Origin: Dyella amyloliquefaciens
GTDB lineage: Bacteria; Pseudomonadota; Gammaproteobacteria; Xanthomonadales; Rhodanobacteraceae
Direction: 5' to 3'
Length of the DNA: 64,000 bases
NCBI RefSeq assembly: GCF_004296575.1
Contig: NZ_SAYT01000004.1
Coordinates: 248,001 to 312,000 of the forward strand
Shown: one piece after another, positions 1 through 7,308 of the stretch
Position numbering within the stretch: position 1 is the first letter of the stretch
How the letters are laid out: each line of letters begins with the position of its first letter
Translations under genes and position numbers: made by a program
Notes under the pieces: generated by a model
What the model saw: the letters and a program-made list of their open reading frames with translations, nothing else
Database searches by the model: none
Told to the model about the DNA's origin: nothing

Positions 1-495
1 GCGGTCGATGCCTATGCCCGTCAGGCGGCGAGCTTCGGCATGATGCTGCCCGCGATGGACGAAGTGGAATCTGCGTTGCGCCGCGAATGGTCGCCGATGC
101 TGATCGAGACCTACGGAGCACTCGGCGCCGAAGATATCGAGGCGCGCCTGCGCCGTGCCGAGTCGTGGCTCGAAGGTCATCCCAACGATGCCGCCCTGCT
201 GCTCACCCTGGGCCGCATGTGCGTGCGGCTCAGCCTGTGGGGCAAGGCCGCGCAGTATCTCGAACGCTCGCTGGCGCTCATACCTACCAGTGGTGCGTGG
301 GAAGCGCTCGGCGACGTCTATGCGGGCCAGAACGAGGCGGGCATGGCGCAGCGCTGCTATCGCAACGCGCTGGCGCTTGCGCGCGGCGAGCCGGCCACGT
401 CGCTGCCGCAAGGTCCGCGCGCCTCGCGCCTGGATACACGTCCTATCGCGGTGGAAGAGCGCAGCGAACACGGTGTGCCGCGGTTGCCGGAATAG
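1..495 (+). CDS. hemY: HemY, C-terminal part (5' truncated by window edge)
   Basis: The gene enters from the left edge already open in frame 1, so only its last 164 codons are visible and no start can be given. The visible part consists of TPR-like helical pairs; the phrase LWGKAAQYLERSLAL followed by a second repeat is what the C-terminal TPR half of HemY looks like. HemY is an inner-membrane protein usually encoded with hemX and hemD and is linked to late heme synthesis in gammaproteobacteria; its membrane-anchored N-terminal half would lie outside the window. The last 40 residues are variable and uninformative. The alternative is another TPR protein, but the distance from the TPR repeats to the C-terminus fits HemY. 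It ends 24 bp before a REP pair. Confidence 0.75.
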   Translation, partial: AVDAYARQAASFGMMLPAMDEVESALRREWSPMLIETYGALGAEDIEARLRRAESWLEGHPNDAALLLTLGRMCVRLSLWGKAAQYLERSLALIPTSGAWEALGDVYAGQNEAGMAQRCYRNALALARGEPATSLPQGPRASRLDTRPIAVEERSEHGVPRLPE

Positions 496-518
496 TCGGC
501 GCGATAGATAGCTTCACT

Positions 519-598
519 GTGGGAGCGCACCCTGTGCGCGACGACCGGACGAAGAGGTGATCTTTCGCTCCGCGGTCGCGCACAGGGTGCGCTCCCAC
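519..598. repeat. REP pair (inverted, type A)
   Basis: Two inverted copies of a 24-bp palindromic repeat, at 519-542 (forward) and 575-598 (reverse). The core is GAGCGCACCCTGTGCGCGAC, which itself folds as GCGCAC-cct-GTGCGC. The pair sits between the convergent ends of hemY and the membrane protein gene, the classic place for REP/BIME elements. Confidence 0.9.
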
Positions 599-628
599 AA
601 AAAAAGACGACCGATAGCGCTCGCCGGA

Positions 629-985
629 TCAGCTCACCGAGATCGCCCAGGTGATGAATCCGGCGTTGGCGGCCGTGAACACCATCGCCAGCAGGAAGAT
701 GACGTCGGCCACGCGCTCCAACCGATAGTTGCGGTTGACGTTGCGCGTGCGCAGCGCCCAGTACGCCAGCAGGCACGATGCGAGGTAGAACATCGCGTTG
801 ACGGCCAGCAGGTCGTCGGCAAGGGTGTCCTCGCGCCGTAGTGAAATCACGACGCGCAGGATGCCGACGACGGTGAGACATACGCCCACCATCGTGGCCG
901 AGGCGGTGAAGATGTGGACGCAGATGTCGTCGTCCAGGCGACGGCGGCGTTCGGCAGGGGCTTCCTCGTCGACGTTGTATGTCAT
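629..985 (-). CDS. Small membrane protein, unknown function
   Basis: A 118-residue protein starting at the ATG whose complement ends at 985; a longer reading to 1156 exists but its extra 57 residues overlap the end of uvrD and look non-coding. It begins with a charged, Arg/Asp-rich stretch of about 25 residues, then has three hydrophobic segments at about residues 28-50, 62-82 and 95-115, separated by short charged loops, so an inner-membrane location with three helices is likely. I do not recognise the family. It lies downstream of uvrD on the same strand, 131 bp away, with a weak terminator-like hairpin between them, so it may be transcribed separately. Confidence 0.6.
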   Translation of the reverse strand: MTYNVDEEAPAERRRRLDDDICVHIFTASATMVGVCLTVVGILRVVISLRREDTLADDLLAVNAMFYLASCLLAYWALRTRNVNRNYRLERVADVIFLLAMVFTAANAGFITWAISVS

Positions 986-1024
986 GGCCTGGCCTGGTCG
1001 TAGAGGGTCCGGAAGCTGGGAAAA

Positions 1025-1043
1025 CCTCCGCCGTTGCCGGAGG
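1025..1043 (-). terminator. Weak terminator-like hairpin after uvrD
   Basis: On the minus strand CCTCCG pairs with CGGAGG across a 7-nt loop and is followed by TTTTCCC. It lies between the uvrD stop and the downstream small membrane gene. The stem is short and the T-run is interrupted, so termination would be partial at best. Confidence 0.35.
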
Positions 1044-1116
1044 CTTCGTTCGACATGACGTGCGTGAAGCGACCCGATGATACGCCCAGGGGCGACATCA
1101 TCCGGCGACGCGGGCC

Positions 1117-3399
1117 TTACAGCGGTGTCAGGTTGGCATAGGCGTAGACCAGCCACTTGCTGCCGGCCGACGCGAAGTTCACCTGGATGCGCATGTGCGC
1201 GCCACTGCCTTCGGCGCTCACCACCACACCCTCGCCGAAGCTGGGATGGTTGACGCGTTGCCCCAGCTTGAGTGGCATGGGTTCGTCCAGCGAAACGGAG
1301 CCGCTGTTCGGCCGCGCGCCATAAAGCGGGCGGCTGACCTGCACGCGCGGCCGCACTTCGTCGATGAGTTCGGGCGGAATCTCGCCGAGAAAGCGCGACG
1401 GCCGCGCCAGCATTTCCTGGCCGTGCATACGGCGCGATTCGGCGTAGGTGATGAACAGGCGCTCGCGGGCGCGGGTGATGCCGACATAGGCGAGGCGGCG
1501 CTCTTCTTCGAGGCGACCTTCGTCCTCCACCGAGCGCTGGCTCGGGAACAGGCCTTCTTCCATGCCAACCAGGAACACCACCGGGAATTCCAGGCCCTTG
1601 GCCGAATGCAGCGTCATCAGCTGCACGCAGTCGTCCCAGGATTCGCCCTGGCCTTCGCCGGCCTCGAGGGCGGCATGCGAGAGGAACGCGGCCAGCTCGC
1701 TCAGGCCGGCCTCGACGTCGTCAGGCGTGAGTTCGAAGCGGCTGGCGACGTTGACCAGCTCGTCCAGGTTCTCCACGCGCGATTCGGCATTGCCGCGGCT
1801 GTCCTTTTCGTAGAAGTCGCGCAGGCCGCTGTGGGTGATGGCGTGGTCGATCTGTTCGGCCAATGCCATCGCACTTGAAACCCTCTCTCCTGCGGGGAGA
1901 GGGTTGGGTGAGGGGTCATTCGAAGCGGAAGCGCTCGGCAAGCCCGCCCCCTCACCCCAGCCCTCTCCCCCTGGGGGAGAAAAAGCGCGCGCCATGTCCT
2001 CGATCATCACCAGGAACGCCTTCACCGCGTTCTTCGCTCGACCGGCCAGTTCCTTGCCCCCGCTCAATTCGCTGAGCGCGGACTCCCACATCGAACTGCC
2101 TTCGACGCGAGCGCGGCGGCGCAGCACGTCCAGCGTACGATCGCCGATGCCGCGCGGCGGTGTATTCACGGCGCGCTCGAAGGCGGCATCGTCATGGCGA
2201 TTGCCAGCCAGGCGCAGGTAGGCGAGCGCGTCCTTGATTTCGGCGCGATCGAAGAAGCGCTGGCCACCGTAAACGCGGAAGCGGATGTCCCGCTGCATCA
2301 GCTGTTCTTCGAAGTTTCGCGACTGTGCGTTCGAGCGATACAGGATCGCGATATCGCGCGCATCGCCATGCTCGGCGACGTACTCGCGGATACGCTCGAT
2401 CACGAAGCGGGCTTCGTCCTGCTCGTTGTAGGACGCGTACAGCGCGATGCGCTCGCCATCGCCGCCGTCGGTCCACAGCTGTTTGCCAAGCCGTCCGCCG
2501 TTGCGGGCGATGACGCTGTTGGCCGCCTTGAGGATGGTGGCGGTGGAGCGGTAGTTCTGTTCCAGCTTGATGGTCTTCGCGCCGGGGAAGTCGCGCAGGA
2601 ACTGCTGCACGTTCTCCACCTTGGCACCGCGCCAGCCGTAGATCGCCTGGTCATCGTCGCCCACCACGAACACCTGGCCGGTGCTGCCGGCCAGCACGCG
2701 GATCCACGCGTATTGCAGCGTGTTGGTGTCCTGGAATTCGTCGATCAGCAGGTAGCGCCAGCGGTCGCGGTAGTGATCGAGGATGTTTGGATTGTTCAGC
2801 CACAGCTCGTGCGCGCGCAGCAGCAGCTCGGCGAAATCCACCAGGCCGGCGCGGCGGCAGGCTTCCTCATAGGCCTGGTAGATCTGCACCAGCGTGCGCG
2901 TCATCGGATGATCGCGATGCTCGATGGTGTCGGCGCGCTTGCCCTCGTCCTTCCACTGGTTGATCTGCCAGGTAGCCTGGCGCGGCGGAAAGCGTGCCTC
3001 GTCGAGGCCAAGACCCGTGACCACGCGCTTGACGATGCGCTGCTGGTCATCCGCGTCGAGGATCTGGAAACCTTCCGGTAGCCCTGCCTCGCGCCAGTGG
3101 CGGCGCAGCAGGCGATGGGCGATGCCGTGGAAGGTGCCCACGGTGAGGCCCTGGGTGCCGCCGGGGATCAGCTGGTCCAGGCGGGCGCGCATCTCGCCGG
3201 CGGCCTTGTTGGTGAAAGTCACCGCCAGGATCGCCCATGGCGAGATGTGTTCCACCTGCGTCAGCCAGCCGATGCGGTGCGTGAGCACGCGCGTCTTGCC
3301 GGAGCCGGCGCCGGCGAGCACGAGGTAGTTGCCAGGTGGGGCGCAGACGGCTTCGCGCTGCGCGTCGTTGAGCTTGTCGATCAGGTGGGAGACATCCAT
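1117..3399 (-). CDS. uvrD: DNA helicase II UvrD (SF1), with in-frame repeat insertion
   Basis: A 760-residue superfamily 1 3'-5' DNA helicase acting in nucleotide-excision and mismatch repair. Visible motifs in order: Q-motif region LNDAQREAV (about 10-20), Walker A GAGSGKT (about 30-36), motif II DEFQDTN, motif III GDDDQAIYGWRGA, motif IV EQNYRS, motif V MTLHSAKGLEFP, motif VI YVGITRARERL, and the C-terminal Tudor-like segment LGQRVNHPSFGEGVV. The family is about 720 residues; the excess of about 35-40 is explained by a Pro/Gly/Glu-rich stretch near residues 473-507, encoded by a palindromic intergenic-type repeat inserted in frame within domain 2B. Family alignment shows normal sequence on both sides, so nothing appears lost. 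Gene is alone on its strand between REP pairs. Confidence 0.96.
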   Translation of the reverse strand: MDVSHLIDKLNDAQREAVCAPPGNYLVLAGAGSGKTRVLTHRIGWLTQVEHISPWAILAVTFTNKAAGEMRARLDQLIPGGTQGLTVGTFHGIAHRLLRRHWREAGLPEGFQILDADDQQRIVKRVVTGLGLDEARFPPRQATWQINQWKDEGKRADTIEHRDHPMTRTLVQIYQAYEEACRRAGLVDFAELLLRAHELWLNNPNILDHYRDRWRYLLIDEFQDTNTLQYAWIRVLAGSTGQVFVVGDDDQAIYGWRGAKVENVQQFLRDFPGAKTIKLEQNYRSTATILKAANSVIARNGGRLGKQLWTDGGDGERIALYASYNEQDEARFVIERIREYVAEHGDARDIAILYRSNAQSRNFEEQLMQRDIRFRVYGGQRFFDRAEIKDALAYLRLAGNRHDDAAFERAVNTPPRGIGDRTLDVLRRRARVEGSSMWESALSELSGGKELAGRAKNAVKAFLVMIEDMARAFSPPGGEGWGEGAGLPSASASNDPSPNPLPAGERVSSAMALAEQIDHAITHSGLRDFYEKDSRGNAESRVENLDELVNVASRFELTPDDVEAGLSELAAFLSHAALEAGEGQGESWDDCVQLMTLHSAKGLEFPVVFLVGMEEGLFPSQRSVEDEGRLEEERRLAYVGITRARERLFITYAESRRMHGQEMLARPSRFLGEIPPELIDEVRPRVQVSRPLYGARPNSGSVSLDEPMPLKLGQRVNHPSFGEGVVVSAEGSGAHMRIQVNFASAGSKWLVYAYANLTPL
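1881..1981. repeat. Palindromic repeat pair translated inside uvrD
   Basis: An inverted pair of C-rich/G-rich units: 1881-1915 reads CCCTCTCTCCTGCGGGGAGA and onward to GGTGAGGGG, and 1947-1980 carries the complementary order (CCCCTCACCCC, then CCCTCTCCCCCTGGGGGAGA). Such units are normally intergenic in proteobacteria. Here the length keeps the uvrD frame open and adds about 34 codons to domain 2B. Confidence 0.8.
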
Positions 3400-3440
3400 T
3401 CGACCATTGTACCGGGCCGGGCGTTTCGAAGCCTTTCCCT

Positions 3441-3521
3441 GTGGGAGCGCACCCTGTGCGCGACAAGCCTACTGAGCGGAAACATCGGGAGTCCGCGGTC
3501 GCGCACAGGGTGCGCTCCCAC
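3441..3521. repeat. REP pair (inverted, type A)
   Basis: Forward copy 3441-3464 and reverse copy 3498-3521 of the type A repeat (core GAGCGCACCCTGTGCGCGAC). The pair fills the gap between the uvrD start and the stop of the serine hydrolase upstream of it. Confidence 0.9.
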
Positions 3522-3539
3522 AGGAAGAAGCCCAGCGCG

Positions 3540-5489
3540 TCAGTAGTTGTAGCCCGGCCCCAGCAGATGGAAATTCACCATGAACGTGATCGCACCCAGG
3601 CACCCGAGCAGCAGGATCACGCCGCTGATGCGTCGCCACCAGGCACCCGGCGTGCGCCAGGCGCGCCACGTCTCGATGGCGATGGGGATCGTGCCCAGCA
3701 CGGCGAACAAGCCGACGACCTGCAACAGGAGCAGGCGCATCTCCAGGTGCGGTGCACCCAGGCGCGGCAGCATCAGGGCCCAGCCACCGGCGAACAGCAG
3801 GTAGAGGATGGGGGCGATGCGACTGAGGCGATACCAGCGCTCGTCGTCTTCGGGCAGCGCGGAGCCGATGCCACGCTGGCGCAGCAGGGCCGTCACTGGC
3901 CACGACAGAACGATCAGGGCGAACACCGCCAGCAGGATCGTGAGTGCAGACATGATGCGTGCCGGCGTCCAACCTGTTGCCGGCAGGAAGACCTGGGTTG
4001 GCGACAGCGTATCGATCGACCACATGCGCACGGTGCCGTCGCGCATGAGCGCGGCGAGCCGATGCCCGCTGGCATCGTCCACCCAGACATACGGCTTCAC
4101 TTCGCGCCACGCCTCGTTTCCGAGCTGCGGGATGCGCAGCGTACCGTCGGATGCGATGCCTACCTGCACTTCATGGAACCGATCGCGCAAGGCCAGCACG
4201 TTGCTTTGCGACGTGATGCTGGAGGTGTAGCGCCCTGCCAGCTGCGCGGCGTGCGTTTTCGCCGTGGCCAGCGTGGGCAGCTTCAACTGCGGCAGCGGGG
4301 GGAAATAGCGGACACTGAAGCCATCCACGAGGCGTCGCAGCAGCTGGCTATCAGGATTGCCGTCCGTGGCGATGAAGATGCCCGTGTGCTGCTCGGGAAA
4401 CAACGCCACCAGACTGTGGAAGTCGGGAATATCGCCGCCATGCCCAAGGATGACCTGGCCATCACGGTCCATATGCGCGAAGCCCAGCGCCATGCCCGGC
4501 AGACCGGGAATAGCCGCGCGCAGGTAGGTCTGCATCTGCTTCACGCTGGCCTGTTCCAGCAACTGCGCTTCGCCGGCACGACCGTATTGCAGGTGGGCGA
4601 TCATGAAGCGCGCCATGTCATCGCCACTGATCGACAGCGCGCCTGCCGGCGCTGCCGTGCGCAGTTCGAAGGCATGCGGCGAGGCCTCGGCGCTCCGGTA
4701 ACCGGGCGCGGCGTCGTCCTGCAGGTTTGCGGGCAACGGTTGTTTGAAACTGGCGTGCTGCATGTCGAGCGGTGTGAAGATGTGCCGTTCCACATACGTG
4801 TCGAAGGGCATGCCGGATACGCGCTGTACGATGTAACCCGCCAGCGCTGCGCCGTAGGTGGAATACGCCGGCACGTCGCCGGCCGGATAGATGCGCGCCG
4901 GCACCCAGCGCTTCAGCCACACTTCGTTGCTCATCAGCGAGGCCGGAGCGGTCGCGTAGCGATCCCTGAGTACGTCCTCGAATCCGGCCGTATGCGTCAT
5001 CAGATCGCGCATCGTCACCGGCTTGCCATCGCGTGGGGGAATGCGGAAGTCGAGATAGCGGTTGATATCCGCGTCGAGATCGAGCTTGTGCTTCTCCACC
5101 AGCTGCATCACCGCGGTCCAGGTGAACAGCTTCGAGATCGATGCGACGCGGAACATCGTGCTTGCCGGATCGACTGGCTTCTTCGCCGCGACGTCCGCAT
5201 AGCCGTAGCCCTTCGATACCACGGTGTTGCCGTCCTTCACCACCACCATGACGGCGCCGGCGATGCTGCCGGATGACATGGCCTTGCCCATCTGCTCGTC
5301 CAGCCATGGCTGCAGGTCGCTGGCAGTAAACTCGTGCGCGCCCAGTTGCGTGATTGTGGCGGCCTTGGACTCAGGCAGCGGCTTGATCTCGATCTGCGCC
5401 TGCGCGTGGGACCGCGCTGCGAACAGGGTGAACGCCATCGCCAGAACAAGCCTGGTGCCTCGGGCGACGACTGGCGCGACGGTTCTCAT
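3540..5489 (-). CDS. Serine hydrolase, beta-lactamase/CubicO family, with C-terminal membrane domain
   Basis: A 649-residue protein with a signal peptide (cleavage likely after about residue 29), a class C beta-lactamase-like domain to about residue 390, a linker, and four hydrophobic segments between about 490 and 645 that should anchor it in the inner membrane with the catalytic domain in the periplasm. The nucleophile motif SISK is at 117-120, and an HGG motif comes later. The usual YxN triad element reads YST (209-211), so Asn is replaced by Thr. Members hydrolyse esters, D-amino peptides or similar bonds; the substrate cannot be read from the sequence. The gene stands alone upstream of a D-amino-acid oxidase gene on the same strand, so a link to D-amino acids or peptidoglycan fragments is possible but unproven. 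Confidence 0.85.
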   Translation of the reverse strand: MRTVAPVVARGTRLVLAMAFTLFAARSHAQAQIEIKPLPESKAATITQLGAHEFTASDLQPWLDEQMGKAMSSGSIAGAVMVVVKDGNTVVSKGYGYADVAAKKPVDPASTMFRVASISKLFTWTAVMQLVEKHKLDLDADINRYLDFRIPPRDGKPVTMRDLMTHTAGFEDVLRDRYATAPASLMSNEVWLKRWVPARIYPAGDVPAYSTYGAALAGYIVQRVSGMPFDTYVERHIFTPLDMQHASFKQPLPANLQDDAAPGYRSAEASPHAFELRTAAPAGALSISGDDMARFMIAHLQYGRAGEAQLLEQASVKQMQTYLRAAIPGLPGMALGFAHMDRDGQVILGHGGDIPDFHSLVALFPEQHTGIFIATDGNPDSQLLRRLVDGFSVRYFPPLPQLKLPTLATAKTHAAQLAGRYTSSITSQSNVLALRDRFHEVQVGIASDGTLRIPQLGNEAWREVKPYVWVDDASGHRLAALMRDGTVRMWSIDTLSPTQVFLPATGWTPARIMSALTILLAVFALIVLSWPVTALLRQRGIGSALPEDDERWYRLSRIAPILYLLFAGGWALMLPRLGAPHLEMRLLLLQVVGLFAVLGTIPIAIETWRAWRTPGAWWRRISGVILLLGCLGAITFMVNFHLLGPGYNY

Positions 5490-5590
5490 CGTGGGGTTCC
5501 CTCGGCATCGGGTTCGATCGGGCGAACGCCGAGTATGCCGCGCGGGATGTCGCTTTCGCGTCGGGGCGCTGCCAACCCGTCAGCGGTTTT

Positions 5591-6775
5591 TCAGCTACGG
5601 CGCAGCTTCGTCATCAAATCCGCCAATTCGCGCACGGCCGCTTCGGAGTCCGCGCGGCGTGGCGTGACGTCCGGATTGTTGAAATTGCCGGCATCGCCGA
5701 TCACCTGCACCATGATGCCGTCGCTGCGCGGCACCACGCTGATGTCCTTCATGCGCAGGCCGTAGTTCACTTCCGGCTGCGGTACCAGTCGCGCCGTTTG
5801 TCCACGTACCGGGATTACCGATTCGTCGTTGAACAGCGCACGCGCGCCATAACCGGTCGCGTTGACCAGGGTGCGCTCGGGCAGCTTCTGCAATTCGTCG
5901 GGATGGGTGAATTCGCGGATCTCGATCTTGCCGCCGGCCGCAAGGTATTCGGACATCAGCAGGTTGGCGTAGCTGCTGATGTTGAACATCAACGTGGTAT
6001 AGCGGCGCACGTAGGGCTCGGGGAACGGATGCGTGCCAGGCGACAGTTCGACGGAACGCGGCGTGAGATCGCGCACGCGGTCGGCGAAGTCGCCGTATTC
6101 GGGTTCGTCGGGTACCTCGCCATGGAACGAACCGAAGGGCGCATCGGCCAGCGAGTAGCCATCGATCCATTCGATCGGTTTGCCGGGCAGGCCCAGCAGG
6201 CTCTGGTAACGCGCGTACGAAATACGCGTCATCATCTCCCAGCGGTCCGCCAGAGCCGCCGCATGCTCGGCGTCGCAGATGCGTGAATCGGGCGTCCACA
6301 GGCCGGAGGCGTGCATCGAGAAGACGTCCGGTGGCAGCGCCTTGGCATAGATGCGCACGGCAAGGCCGGCCTGCTGCGCAAGCAGGGCGGTGGTGAGTCC
6401 GATCGCGCCGCAACCGATCACGCCGAGTTCGCGCGCGCCGGTGCTCTGCGCCATCTGCAGCGCGAGCGTGCCCGATCCCCACGACAACGACCAGCCGCTG
6501 CCGCCGTGGCCGTAGTTGTGCACGATGGTCTTGCTGCCCAGTTTCTGCATCTCGATGCGCGGACCGGCTGCGCGGAACGGGCGCGTGCATACGTAGACGC
6601 CGGTAATGCGGTCGACGCTGGCGCGGATGGGAGCAAGCGACATCGCGTCGGGCGACGGGTGCGAGCCCGAGGAAACTGTGGTTTTCGCGGGCTGCTGGGC
6701 ACACGCGGCGAGTCCGGCAGTTGAAGCCACGGCCAGCGTGGCTCCGGCCTGGCGAAGGAATTGACGTCGTTCCAT
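5591..6775 (-). CDS. FAD-dependent D-amino-acid oxidase family protein, exported
   Basis: A 394-residue protein with an N-terminal Tat-like signal (MERRQFLRQAG, then a hydrophobic run ending in a Cys, giving a possible lipoprotein site ACAQQ). The FAD dinucleotide-binding motif GVIGCGAIGLTTALLAQQAG lies near residue 118. The conserved C-terminal flavin contact of D-amino-acid oxidases appears as NATGYGARALF and the following region. The family deaminates D-amino acids to 2-oxo acids with peroxide formation. An exported form would act on periplasmic D-amino acids. A second open frame over almost the same bases (5595-6809) is a shadow. The neighbouring periplasmic serine hydrolase, about 100 bp downstream, could supply D-amino acids, which is only an inference from position. 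Confidence 0.82.
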   Translation of the reverse strand: MERRQFLRQAGATLAVASTAGLAACAQQPAKTTVSSGSHPSPDAMSLAPIRASVDRITGVYVCTRPFRAAGPRIEMQKLGSKTIVHNYGHGGSGWSLSWGSGTLALQMAQSTGARELGVIGCGAIGLTTALLAQQAGLAVRIYAKALPPDVFSMHASGLWTPDSRICDAEHAAALADRWEMMTRISYARYQSLLGLPGKPIEWIDGYSLADAPFGSFHGEVPDEPEYGDFADRVRDLTPRSVELSPGTHPFPEPYVRRYTTLMFNISSYANLLMSEYLAAGGKIEIREFTHPDELQKLPERTLVNATGYGARALFNDESVIPVRGQTARLVPQPEVNYGLRMKDISVVPRSDGIMVQVIGDAGNFNNPDVTPRRADSEAAVRELADLMTKLRRS

Positions 6776-6803
6776 GGTCGATTGTCCGGGGGATCCACGT
6801 GGT

Positions 6804-6831
6804 CGTCATGCCGGCGCAAGCCGGAATCCAG
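6804..6831. repeat. Short palindromic intergenic repeat
   Basis: The unit begins CGTCATGCCGGCGCAAGCCG and continues GAATCCAG; the middle folds as CCGGC-gcaa-GCCGG. A related copy is at 21695-21722. These are common scattered intergenic repeats in proteobacterial genomes. The remaining 6776-6976 gap holds nothing else except a hairpin near 6899-6922. Confidence 0.6.
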
Positions 6832-6898
6832 TTGCGGGCGGGTCGATCGTCGGGCCAGGCTCCATCGGGATGTTGCCGGCCCGACCTGAACTGAACGT

Positions 6899-6922
6899 CT
6901 GGTCATTGGATCGGATGACCAG
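6899..6922 (-). other. Hairpin downstream of small membrane gene
   Basis: CTGGTCAT pairs with ATGACCAG over an 8-nt loop, about 55 bp past the stop of the small gene at 6977-7195 when read on the minus strand. No T-run follows, so it is either an mRNA 3' stabiliser or an imperfect terminator. Confidence 0.35.
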
Positions 6923-6976
6923 CCTTTGGCCGTTGCAAAGCGCTTCCGGCAGACGCCGGAGGGGCGGCTGAAGGGG

Positions 6977-7195
6977 TCAGCCCTTCCTGAGGAATCCGCC
7001 CACCGCGATGACCGCGCCGATGATGATGCCGGCGACGCCCATCCACTCGGGTACGGCCTTGTCGTGCGTGGCCGTGACTTTGGCCGAGCCGATCTGCACC
7101 AGCGTGTCGGTGGTCTGGTAGCTGCCGTGGCCGAACACGACCCACGCGCCGGCGCCCAGCAGGATGATGCCGATGATGATCAACACTGCACGCAT
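6977..7195 (-). CDS. Small two-helix membrane protein (DUF3185-like)
   Basis: A 72-residue protein with a hydrophobic segment at residues 1-21, a short extracytoplasmic stretch containing several Thr and Lys, and a second Gly/Ile/Val-rich segment at about 50-69 ending in a positively charged tail. The size and two-helix plan resemble the DUF3185 group of small inner-membrane proteins; the function of that group is not known to me. It starts at an ATG and is separated from the glucosidase gene behind it by 113 bp with no other signal. It is probably a single-gene unit. Confidence 0.6.
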   Translation of the reverse strand: MRAVLIIIGIILLGAGAWVVFGHGSYQTTDTLVQIGSAKVTATHDKAVPEWMGVAGIIIGAVIAVGGFLRKG

Positions 7196-7308
7196 GAAAA
7201 GCTCCCTACGGATCGGACGGAGACCCGATCATAGGCGGCGAGGGCGTGTGAAAAAAGTCGACGGCGGTGCGGTGAGGCGCATCCGCCGTCGGGGAGAAAG
7301 GGATTCGT

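Noticed and set aside
1881..1981. Intein or frameshift in uvrD
   Set aside because: The extra part is far too short for an intein, lacks splicing residues, keeps the frame and equals a known kind of palindromic repeat.
3441..5276. Long plus-strand frame over the serine hydrolase gene
   Set aside because: It begins in a REP copy, is Gln/Arg/His-rich and mirrors a well-formed minus-strand gene with signal peptide and SISK motif.
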